A stretch of DNA of 64,000 nt. It comes from Pilatotrama ljubarskyi (lineage: Eukaryota > Basidiomycota > Agaricomycetes > Polyporales > Polyporaceae). Position 1 is the stretch's first letter; each line of letters starts with the position of its first letter. Made by a program: the position numbers and the translations under genes. The stretch lies in NCBI GenBank assembly GCA_022385805.1, contig MU277679.1:372001-436000 (forward strand), in the 5' to 3' direction. Shown one piece after another: positions 54,600-64,000 of this stretch. The notes under the pieces are model-generated. The model did no database searches. It worked only from the letters and a program-made list of their open reading frames with translations, and had not been told where the DNA came from.

Positions 54600-57500
54600 G
54601 GCCTGACTAGGCCCCATCCAGAAGACCCTCGAAAGATAACACAGTGGGGTTATCCTCGAGGAAGGCCTGAATATCATAGAATGAGTCTAGAGAGGCGAGA
54701 AGCTCCTCAATGGAGAAGTAGCAGTAGTGGCGCATCTAGTGATCACAGTGGAAGAGAACATGTTCACAGGTGTGGTAGCATGGTGGCCCGTTGTGGAGAG
54801 TGCACCAGGTGTTCTCGTTGTAACGCGCGCGGAACCTGTCGCGATAGAAGCCCGTCGGCGCGTGGTTCGTGATGCAGCGTATGAAGTGTGCGACGAGCAT
54901 TGGGTGCCCGCCGAGGCGTCTGAGCAGGAATATGCTGGTGTGCTGTACTCAATGGAAGGCCGGGTGGCAGAAGTAGTAGTGTCCTCAGTAGTCAGTGGGG
55001 CAGATGTCAGCGAGTTCGCGCCACTCCGTGCGTACATTGAAGGTGATGGCACTCTTGTAATAGCTGTGTGATACGGGGATCGCGCCCTGTGGTATTGTGT
55101 TCCGGTCGCGTGCTGTGAGCTTGATGTCCATGTCGACAGCTTCGTTCTCTTCAATGCTGGAATGGGATGGGCAGAAGTGAAATGTTAGACGATTCTTTGG
55201 GCTCTGCTCAAATCATTGGCGGAGAGTCCTGCAAGCATTGACGCATGCCATGCGCCTGTCCTTGGTGTCCAGGATCGTTGTGAGAGCGCTTTCGCTGTCA
55301 GAGATGTAAAGGTGATGATAGCATTCACGGTATGCGAACGTGATGGCAAGGCAGAGTGCAAGAAGTCCACAGTCATAGGAGAGTGAGTAGCCCGCAAAGA
55401 CAGAGTGTTAGTGCAGCAGTCGTCCATTGTGGTATGCACGGAAGCCCCCAGCGGAGCCATTGAGGTCTCCATCGAGCGCATACATGAAGGAGCTTCTGTC
55501 AGTGAAGAGCGCGAGGACATCGGGGTCGCTGTGCACTGCTCGGATGTGTGGTTGGAGTTGTTCATTTATCCATTGCTGCAGCGCCTTCTTGTCAGCTTTG
55601 CGTGGGTGGTCGAGATGCAGCGTGATGCGGTATGCAAACAAGTCACGAATACGGCGACCCGGTTGGCACTCCAGGTCAACCAGGTCGCACTCCTCAGTGA
55701 TGAGAGGGCGACTGCGTGGGAAGACCTCGGTGAGCGGGATGTCCGGCGTAGGCGGGATTAGAGCCGGGAGAAAGCGAACATAGGGGGCGTTTGCAGAGCG
55801 GTGGAAGAGAGTAGGGAATGCCACACGCAAGGGATGTGAAGTGGTGAGAGTGTGGATTTGAAGGAAGTACCGCTCCTGCAGCTTCTTGCAGAAGAGGTTG
55901 ATGGGCATGATCCCAGCGAAGGAGTGTAGTGCATCAGTGAGGGTAGTGCAAAAGGCCCCAGTGATCCAATGAAGAGCGCGGTGTTGAGCAGCCACTAGGG
56001 GTTGGAGTAATCCCTTGACACCCTTGGATTTGAACCAGACTGGGGGACCATAGGTGAGGAGCGGGAGGACACATGAAATATATAGGGTGTGGCGCAGCAT
56101 GGGCGACAGGCCACGGTTGGGGTTACTGAGCATGAGCATGGCATTCACTGTGGTGACAGCACGTTCAGCATGTGCAGCTGGAATGTGAGGCGGGGGTCGA
56201 GCTGGAAGCCGAGGTACCGCCACACCCGGAGTTGGGGTTGCAGTATACAGCCGAACCCGAGATCTAGAGGGAGGGGCTGCTGCGATCGCGAGAGGTGTGT
56301 AGAGATGAAGTGCATGAGCTCATTCTTCTCGGCTTCAATGACAAGGCCGAGGTGAGCGAGCATGGTCGTTGTAGCGATGTAGTGATCACGCAGGAGCTGG
56401 CAGTTCTGATGGACCAATGGGGTGCTGACGATCCATAGGCCGTCGTCCATGTAGAACTGGATTGTGGATGGGATGTTGACTGTTGTTACGGGGAATAGGA
56501 TGTGGAGAGCGGGGACAATGTAGATGTTGGTGAGGATGGGGTACAGCACGGAGCCCTGCCCCGCACCAACTGAAGGGGTGTCGAACCAGGATGATGTTGC
56601 CTTGCCTCAGCGGAAGCATGACTGCCTGCCGTGGAGGCAGTTGCAGAAGAAGGTGACGAGGTGAGATGAAAAGCCGCAGCGCTGGAGGATGCGGCAGAGG
56701 AGGTCGTGATTCATAGATGGGAAGAATTGTACAACGTCGAACGCCAGGCAGGAGGTCACTAGGTCCTCCCACCATGCCGCTTGGATGTGCATGATGAGGC
56801 ACATAGCAGCATCAACGGTGCTATGTGCCTTGGTGCCGCCGAATTGGTTGGGATGGAGGATGCCGTGTCGCTGGCACTTGAAGTGCAAGCGTTCACTGAT
56901 GACCTTTTCGAAAAGCTTACCAAGCATACTCAACAGGACGATCGGGCGATAAGACTTCACCCGAATGTAATTGTCCTTGTACGGCTTGGGAATGATGACA
57001 GAGACAGCACACTTGAATTGGTGCGGCCATACACCGAGGTGCAGCATGGCATTGTACAGAGAGAGCAGCATAGAGAGAAAGTGGACATCCTGAATGAGGA
57101 GCTTGAGGTGTCACCAATGTAGGTGGTCCCACCCGGGGGTCGACGTGCTAGACATCTGAGGCAGTGTGTTAGTGACTTCAGTGCGGGAGATCAGCATAAG
57201 ATCCCTCTCCTCAAGCTGATTGATAGCATCAAGGATGGAGACATCCATGGGACGTGCAGCAGCAGCGTGGAAGGTCTCGTCAAGAGCGTGCCAGAGATTA
57301 GGGAGAGAGCAGAGAGCCTGGCTGTTGTGTACCAGGGTGCGGTAGGTAGGCAGAGCACAAGGGCCAACCCATGACATCAGGTTCCAAACGCACCCTTGCT
57401 CAGAGGCAACAAATTTAATGCACTCATCCATGTGTTGGCGACGGCGAGCATGGATGATGGATTTGAGCCAGCGAAAGGCAGCATGCATGCCAGTGCGAGC

Positions 57501-58494
57501 CTCAGGGATGAGGTGGGGGTGTTCAACATGCACACGCTCCAGTCACGCACGAGCGTTGACTAGGGCCTGTCGCACCTCCATGCAGAAGTGATCCCACCAG
57601 AGGCGACTTATTGCAGATGACAGTGGGCGTCGCATGCAGGCTCCACGCGCTCGCAATGCAGTCAAAGAGTGTATCTTCTGCTTCTTGTAGCTCAGCGGGG
57701 GAGGCTGCTTGTATGTTGGGGGGGAGGCGGTCACGCATGGCCACCCTAATGGAGGCAATGAACTCCTTCTCTGTGTCAGAGTTAGGAGCAATTGACAGAC
57801 TGCCGCAGTATGACCGAAGCAACCTGAATGCGGGGTCGTGATCATCTGGGACCCAAATCAAGTCGATGACAGTATGGCGGAGGTCTCCATGATGTGGGAA
57901 ATGAGTGGGTTCCCCCATGGGGGAGAGCAGGCAAAGTCCAAGGCGAGCATGGAGGTCGATGATCTCCCCTGTGCGCACCATGGGGTCCGGATGGTATTGG
58001 GGGTCCCAAAGAGGAGAGTGTGTGTTGTAATCGCCTCCCACAAGGTTGAGACTCGGGAGGAAATGTGCAATGTCAGTGAGGTAGTCGACAGCGTGATTCC
58101 GAGAATCATTGTATATGTTTAGAATAGTGATGGGGTCTTGGGCAGAGGAGAGGCATACTCGTAGAAGCATGCAGTCACAGTGGTTGACAGCGGAATCGAG
58201 GGAAACAATAGCGTTGACAAGGCAGCACTTAATATGACAGGCCATCCGTGCATCCTTTCGGGCCTCAACGAGGGACTAGGCAGGATGAAGCTGAGTGCTA
58301 TAAAGCATATTATCCTCCATTTGCTCAGCTGGCCCGGCTGGCGACGCAGAGGGAATAGGGCGTATGGGTCTGTACCAGGGTTCCTGGATACAGACAATGT
58401 TGACATCATCCGCTGCACACCGCTCCAAGAGATAATAGGTGTGTTGCGGAGAGTGATTGGCATTTTGGAATACGACATGAAGGTAGTTACGCAT
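54600..58494 (-). pseudogene. LINE ORF2: endonuclease, RT, RNase H
   Basis: The endonuclease starts NYLHVVFQNANHSPQH with CIQEPWYRPIRP, then shifts frame to SLNLVGGDYNTHSPLWDP and VIDLIWVPDD, the expected catalytic blocks. RT: SVIIPKPYKDNY, SYRPIVLLSMLGKLFEKVI, QFGGTKAHSTVDAA, CLAFDVVQFFPSMNHDLL (motif A), GAGQGSVLYPIL (motif B), QFYMDDGLWIVS (motif C). A TGA (56609-56607) replaces the expected Trp in CFRWG, and a frameshift lies near 56180. RNase H begins LALFTDRSSFMYALDG. The last part holds CTLHNGPPCYHTCEHVLFHC, the usual C-terminal zinc motif. Confidence 0.82.
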
Positions 58495-61044
58495 TTACTC
58501 TACCCACAACTTTTTCCCATCTCCCTACTCCTGCCAGAACCATGCCGAGGATTTTCATCAAGCACGAGGGAGTTCTGGGGGGGGGAGAGTCAGCATTGTA
58601 TACACGCAGGGTAGCCGGGCCAAAACCTACACGTGCTATAATGGCGGGCGAGCACTCAGAGAGCGGCTCAGAGTTGAGGCATCGAGAATGGGGGTTAGCT
58701 GGGGTCGGAGGGCGTGCGAGAGAAGGCAGGTGAGAGCAGTACCAGTCGAGGTCTCCGCGATGCTTGTAGTACTCGCAAACAGGGTTGTTCACGAAATGAG
58801 CGCCTTGACAGTTTTGGCAGAGGGGCAGGTGCTGGCAGGGGTTCGCCTTGTGATTGGGGCGGTCCTTGCAGCAAGTCGCCTTCAAGTTGTGGAAGCGGAT
58901 GTGGTGGTTGCCTGCGCAGCAGACGCATACTTCGTTCTTTGCATTGCAGGCAGCGTAAGTGTGTCTCCAGGTGAAGCAGATTCTGCACTGGGGCACGAGG
59001 CATTTGTCGCTGAGGACGATCGGTTTGCAGTCACTGGCGTGAGGGAAGTGAACAGGGGGGGGGGGGGGGGCACAGAAGCTCTGCAGTTAGCATGCTTGTT
59101 ATCGTTGGTGAACTCAACAACAAACATGCTCAACGTGTGGTCACCAATGTCCGCATGCGCCCAGCAGACCTTGGTGTTCGCATGTGCGATGATGTCATGC
59201 CACATATTGTCGAGACGCAGAGGCTGAGCCGTGTCAGCGGGAGTCAGGGGGGTTCCATCGGAGGCGACGCAAGGTACGTGTGGGAAGCCCAAGCACGAGG
59301 TGTAGCGATATGTTACATACCGTGCCCGAACTCGAAGTCCGCACCCGTACTCCGCCATACTCTGCCCACCTCGGTTACGCTACTATTGCACTATTGCCTC
59401 ATATTCGTTCTCTAAACAATAGGTCTATTGTCTTCACACCTTACTTTTGTAATCCGCACTTACTCCTTCCTATTCTGTACTCCTTATTGTATACGGAAAC
59501 AATAAGCCCTATTTCTATTTATACTGCTCCAGAATGTAGTAGATACTCAGTTCAGATATCTTGTATACCAGCTCATCTGTCAACTCCGTCTCCCTTGTCT
59601 GATCTCCACCTCAGGTCCGGTCGTACTCCGTCAAGTCCGATCTGACTTAACCTCTTGTACTTCTGTCCCGTTATTCTCCGTCTCGTCTCTGTTCCTCCCA
59701 ATCCTCCCTTCTGAAGATCTTGTCCACACTCCGTACTCCGAAGTCTGGTATCAACTCCAAACCCATCTCCGAATTAACTCCTATCCTAATTTGAGGACAA
59801 CCATCGTGAACCCATGTATTGCCAATAGCTTCGCAGAAGTCCTCTCCTGTGCGTACTCCGATCTACGGACCATCTCCGACCTCGTACTCCGCACTCTGGA
59901 GTTCCCAAGTCCACACAGTCCTAACATGATTGGGGCAAGTTTCGACACACTCCATTGGGAGCTTAAAGAGGTTGGCGAGGAAAGTGTGGAGGAATGCAAG
60001 GATGGTGGGATTTGGTGGCTGCCAGAGGACGATGGTGAGGTTGTTGCGGGGAGATCAAACAGCATGGCAAACAGTGCACTGCGTGACGTTCAGGTTGTGA
60101 GAGGCCTTGAGGGTGTGCACAATGTGCACGCTCATTTCGTCATTCTCTGGCCGAGACATGGGGTCAGGGCGGGACTGTTTGTTAAAGACCGCAAATACTG
60201 TTATTTATAGTAGCGTGCGGGGGGTGGTTGGTTCTTGTATAACAATTGTGCCGGTGAGCAGCCACGGGAGCCCATGGAGCTTGCAGAGTCATACAGGTCA
60301 TCCACATACAAGTCCGAAATGCAGGCAGCCAGGCACGGAATGGGGGTAGATGGCCAGATGCACTTGACTGGGGGTTCCAGGACTGGGGATGGGGAGCGTT
60401 GCAAGTCATCCTCAAAGGTGGCCTGACGCGGAGGCGACATTAGTCATTCCACCAATGAGGGTGGTGGTGGAGGTGGAGGTACATTGCAGGGGGGCGGGTG
60501 AGCAGCATGGGGATGCGGACCAGTGATCTGGATCTGTGTTGGGATGCATAGGGGAGGGGGATGGGGTGTGTTAGGGAGTTGGGCAGGAGGTCGCCATGGG
60601 ACAACCTGTGACACTCTTCAGCTTAGTGACACAATTATGAAAATGGCATGTCACGCCAGTGACATGATCATAGGAGTTGCTAACATAGAGAACGGTAGAA
60701 TTGAGGCGGTTGAGGGCAGGTTGTAGCATAGTCCATCCGGGCAAGGACTCCTCGTCCAAGAGCTGGCAGATGTGGGCGCGCTGTTTCAGCAGAACAGCGT
60801 TAATGACATTGAGCAAGGTGGCAGCTGCGTTACAGAACACGGTGAAGTTGCCGTGCCATCTAAGGGTGGGGAGGGTGTTGAGGGCGCAAGGCTCGGGTGA
60901 GCCCAGAACCTCATCGGTTTGAGTCGGAGAGCCGACCATGCTGTCAGCCATCTCAGCGTCGATGTTTGCACCGGCCTCTGCATGATACTCATTGCTCGCC
61001 CACTCATCACGATCACCCTCGCAAAGCGAGATGGCATCTGACAA
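58487..61044 (-). pseudogene. LINE ORF1 with CCHC-type knuckles
   Basis: Broken ORF1. The N-terminal piece (61044-60571) starts MSDAISLCEGDRDEW and has a helical stretch ALNRLNSTVLYVSNSYDHV. The middle is interrupted by solo LTR E (59311-59926). The C-terminal piece (58996-58487) is rich in knuckles: CRICFTWRHTYAAC, CVCCAGNHHIRFHNLKATCC and LCQNCQGAHFVNNPVC. Such ORF1 proteins bind element RNA. A run of G near 59050 (written as C on the coding strand) adds to the frame breaks. Confidence 0.7.
59311..59926 (+). mobile_element. Solo LTR E inserted in the LINE
   Basis: 616 bp copy of the D family: TGTTACATACCGTGCCC at the start, ACACAGTCCTAACA at the end, stem-loop 59483-59506, TATTTATA box, AGTTCAGATAT at 59549-59559. 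The five bases on either side (CGATA and TGATT) do not match. Confidence 0.85.
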
Positions 61045-61299
61045 GAGGTGATGCTGATGGGGGGGAGGGCTGCTCGAGGGTGAGGGATGCTCACCTGGTG
61101 CGCTGGAGGATTCTAAGTGCGACTGTCAGCATAGAGTGGTGTCCGGCGAGCTGCGAGGACTATCAGAGGAGTCTTGCTGCTCCATTTGCAAGCAAAGGCG
61201 CTGCTACGACAAATGAAGGCGACCAAGGGCTCTCAAATAGCGAGGAAGAGAGGAGGAGATATTGGCGCCTAATTGGGGTGGTGCGAGGTCAAGAAGCGA

Positions 61300-62764
61300 A
61301 GGGAGAGGGGGTCAGAAAGAGCAGACACGTTGAGCCTGAGTACCGGAGGGTCTTCCGTGCCAGGAGGGTCAATGCAGTCCTCGCCAAACATGGGTAGCAG
61401 AGGACTACTGACTAGTTTTTTGACTCCTCCATGGACTCAGAGTCCTCCTGGATGTACTGCAGAGAGTCCGAAGACTCAGAGGTCTGAGCAGTGCAGCGTC
61501 TAGTGGGGGTAGACAGCTTCTTCAGGCAGGCCGTGGACACATGCCTGGGCCCTTCACAGAAGAGGCAGTGGTTGTTGGCAAACTGATGCTGCTATTTCTC
61601 CTGCGTAAGCTTGCTGTCCTTGCCCAGCTTGTCGGCATAGGGCTTGGGGGCTTGCTAAGGCAGAGTCTTGGACAGAGACAGGAAGTTCTGGAAGGTGGAG
61701 GAAGACGCCGAGGAGTTTCCAGCTGGAGAAGACAACTTGGGTTGATTAGCAGGCTTGAACTCTGAGGTAGTCTTCACGGAAGTCCTGGATGACCAGTGAC
61801 TTCCAGAAGATTCCCGGGCTTGCTCGGTTCTGGAGCTCCTCCAAGGATTTTGACTTTCTGACCTTGGAGATCCAGTCCTTGAGACAAGCTGGGAGCCCCT
61901 TGTAGAACTGGTAATGGAGGGCAGCCTTCTCCCAGCGGACTTGCATCGCAAGATGGTAAACTGGGTGATGTACTTTGCAATCTGCTGGTTGTCCACCATC
62001 CAGAGGTTCTCGAGGTCATGTTTGGCCTGTCCGGTAATGTCGTAAGGTCTGAAGTTTACTTGGAGTTTCTCCTGGAACATCTCATAAGAATACAAGAATT
62101 CTGGCAGATTACCTGATTTGTGCTCTAGGAGGTACGGTCGAACCCTGTGAGGGCCATTCCCTTGAGGTAGGAGATGGTGTACACTTTCATCTCATCGGTG
62201 TCAAATGTTCTAGGGTGAGCCTTATAATGAAGACCAGTTTCAACTGCATAAAGAACGAGCGTAGCTTAGTGGGGTCCAACCCATCGAACTGGTCAGGCTC
62301 CCGGACGTTGTTTCACTTGGAGGAGGATGACAGAGTTCCAGAACATGCAGCGGAAGCGGCCTGGGTAAATCAGAGTGTCTGGGCGAGCAACAGCATAGCC
62401 TGCGCAAGGTCCCGTTGGGGGTCAGAGGTAGGAGCGAAGTGGGGTCAGAAAGATGTGGGGGTAAATCACAGTGTTCCGGGGCAGGCGCGGTGGGCTGAGC
62501 ACTTGGCTAAGACGGGGAGTGAAACAGATTGTTATGAGATGTCCACAGGTTCGGAGGGGAATTGATAGAAGTGGATTGGGGAAAACCGGAAAGTGGAGCT
62601 TTGAGAAGCCGGGATGACCTGGCCATCGGAGTCCTGATGTTTGACTCAGCTAGGGAAGATTGAGTGGAGATGTCGAGGAGTGGATGCGAACCCGCAGGAT
62701 AAGTGGGGACCGAAACACAACATGTAGAGAATCTGGGCCACACATCTTTGGGTTCTGTGGACAT
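61300..62764 (-). pseudogene. gag: Ty3/gypsy Gag with zinc knuckle
   Basis: Read leftward from ATG 62764-62762, 31 nt after LTR G, starting MSTEPKDVWPRFSTCC. Recognisable pieces: NNVREPDQFDGLDPTKLRSF, MFQEKLQVNFRPYDITG, LENLWMVDNQQIAKYITQF, LHYQFYKGLPACLKDWI. A nucleocapsid knuckle C-x2-C-x4-H-x4-C (CLFCEGPRHVSTAC) lies at 61567-61526. Stops and shifts break it at several points. A protease-like start (DPPGTEDPPVLRLNVSA) follows before the LINE junction. Confidence 0.78.
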
Positions 62765-62782
62765 GACACAATCCTCAGTGTG

Positions 62783-62793
62783 AGTTTGGACAC
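62783..62793 (-). promoter_or_regulatory. Putative self-primer binding site, G element
   Basis: GTGTCCAAACT on the minus strand, 2 nt after LTR G. It pairs at 10 of 11 positions with AGTTCGGACAC in the LTR (complement 63103-63113), which starts 24 nt after TATAAATAG. Confidence 0.65.
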
Positions 62794-62795
62794 AC

Positions 62796-63388
62796 TGTTA
62801 GGATGCATGCCGCAGCCGGTGGGCGGAGCGGAGATGGGGTTTCTGAAGGAAGTCCGGAGGAGCTCTGATTATAACACAGGAGGGGGAATTTCGGCAAAAC
62901 TATTAGTAACACCCTGAGCGGCCTTGTCTGGTGTCCCCTATTTACTAGAGTACACTGACAAGGTTACGAGAGCCCAAAGGAATTCTGATGGAGGGTCTGG
63001 CAGAGTTTCAGGACAGGAGGAAGAGAGAAGGAATGGATTGATGGGGAGTAAGTACAGAGGTAAGTGCGAGGATTAACGAGGAGCTAATAAGAGGGTAACG
63101 AGGTGTCCGAACTGAGGCAAAGGCTACTTCCAGCACACTATTTATATTAAGTAACCCTGATGAATAAGGAAAGGCCTTACATTATAGGCATCAGACTTCT
63201 GGTAGCTCCGAGGCCTAGTAATACAAGACAAAAAAAGGGATAAATTGATAAGAAGAGCTATGATGTCAAGGGGAAGGGTCTTGAAGAGTACTGAGTAAGA
63301 AAAGTGCGGACGTCCGAGGAAGTCCCGTCTGGAACTCCTGTGGGAGTTCCAGTGGAGGTCATGCCCTCTGGTGGCACAGGAGGTGACA
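62796..63388 (-). repeat. LTR G, 5' LTR of the split chromovirus
   Basis: 593 bp, plus strand TGTTAGGATGCATGCC to GGCACAGGAGGTGACA, the same general ends as the A/B family (TGTTAGG...TGTAACA) with divergence. It shares the block CTATTAGTAACACCCTGAG with the A/B LTRs (CTATTAGCAACACACCTGAG). The end at 63388 is less certain than the start. No matching 3' LTR is seen left of the pol fragment. Confidence 0.65.
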
Positions 63389-64000
63389 ATACTAAGCTTC
63401 TGGTCCCATACAGACTTGTTTCCTCAGTCTGTATAGACAAGTTATATATCATTAAAGAGCTACTTCCAAGCTGAATACAACAGTGTGGATGATTGTCAGG
63501 GACCATCATATTGAAGGTGGTAGTGATGAGTGCATTTCTGGGTGTTGATAGACATGTTATATACCATCAGAGCGCTATGTTCAAGCTGAATGCAAGCACA
63601 TAGTCTATAAGGAGACACAATCTGGCCTAAAGGAGCTGATGTAAATCCATCCTGCTTTTGTCTATTGTTTATAAGGACCCATACGTGCACAGCTTCTGAG
63701 CCATTGCAAGCTCGTTCACTAAGTTTGCACAGACATATTACGTATCAATAGAAAGCTACTTTGATGTCAATGAGAAATCAGGTCATGGCCCCTTCTAGGC
63801 TTGTTTATGGGCTAATTATAGATCATTAGAAAGCTGATGACAATTACATAGTTTCTGGGGAGAAATAATCAAATGTGAAGATGCTAGCAATGGCTCTCTG
63901 GTTCTTTGCTATTGTGTGTCCAAGCCACATGTCTTCTGAGCCTTTGCAGGCTGGCTAAACAGGTTTCTATAGACATGTTATATATCAACAGAAAGCTATT
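63389..64000. repeat. Divergent repeated units in AT-rich DNA
   Basis: A phrase like ACATGTTATATATCANNAGAAAGCTA recurs about every 100-150 bp: near 63427, 63551, 63733, 63811 and 63974. Units are diverged and run off the right edge of the window. No ORF of interest. Confidence 0.5.

Larger units (their letters stand above)
54450..61200 (-). mobile_element. Tad-like LINE (non-LTR retrotransposon) with RNase H
   Basis: A leftward-reading element with a zinc-knuckle ORF1 and an ORF2 of AP endonuclease, reverse transcriptase, RNase H and a terminal Cys-His motif. This architecture fits the fungal Tad clade. The boundaries are approximate: the left end meets gypsy RT near 54,445 and the right end meets gypsy gag/protease somewhere about 61,100-61,300. 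It is split by solo LTR E. Many stops and shifts make it inactive. Confidence 0.8.

Overview
The window is fungal nuclear DNA, most likely from an agaricomycete basidiomycete. The evidence is many short GT-AG introns (about 50-75 nt) with CTNAY branch sites, HET-domain genes, LTR retroelements of the chromodomain type and a Tad-like LINE. I cannot name the species.

Left part (about 1-37.7 kb) is a dense housekeeping region. In order: the 5' end of a VMS1/ANKZF1-type gene (minus), the DNA polymerase delta catalytic subunit POL3 (plus, 22 exons), two tandem HET-domain genes that are both broken at nearly the same point, a BRAP/ETP1 RING-UBP protein (minus), a Pcd1-type Nudix hydrolase (plus), a Vma12-type V-ATPase assembly factor (minus), an ataxin-10 homologue (plus), LEO1 of the Paf1 complex (minus), a protein of unknown function with a conserved-looking C-terminus (plus), a gene-poor stretch with a TA-flanked inverted-repeat element, a small hypothetical gene, the condensin subunit BRN1/CAP-H (minus), an EF-hand-like hypothetical gene (plus) and an MFS sugar transporter (plus). 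Several pairs are divergent over very short promoters (BRAP/Nudix 82 bp, BRN1/hypothetical 179 bp).

Right part (about 37.7-64 kb) is a transposon graveyard. A solo LTR (F) was split by a 5.4-kb Gag-only LTR element (LTRs A and B), which itself took a solo LTR (D). All three have perfect 5-bp target duplications, so the order of events can be read. Then come an AT-richer stretch, weak retroelement remnants, an LTR copy (C) holding a 220-N assembly gap, a decayed intron-containing Cys-rich gene on the plus strand, and a chromodomain Ty3/gypsy element on the minus strand. That element is split into pol (left) and LTR plus gag (right) by a roughly 6-7 kb LINE that carries another solo LTR (E). 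The window ends in divergent AT-rich repeats.

The most interesting observation is a self-priming signature in the LTR elements. An 11-nt sequence about 25 nt after the LTR TATA box is complementary to an 11-nt sequence starting 2 nt beyond the LTR. The pairing is kept by a compensatory change between two LTR families, and there is no TGG tRNA-type primer site. This is the Tf1/sushi mode of reverse-transcription priming. Other points of note are an apparent AT-AC intron in POL3, the parallel truncation of two HET genes, a 25-nt microexon in the Nudix gene, a stopless 69-nt intron in VMA12, and the antisense Cys-rich gene beside the chromovirus pol.
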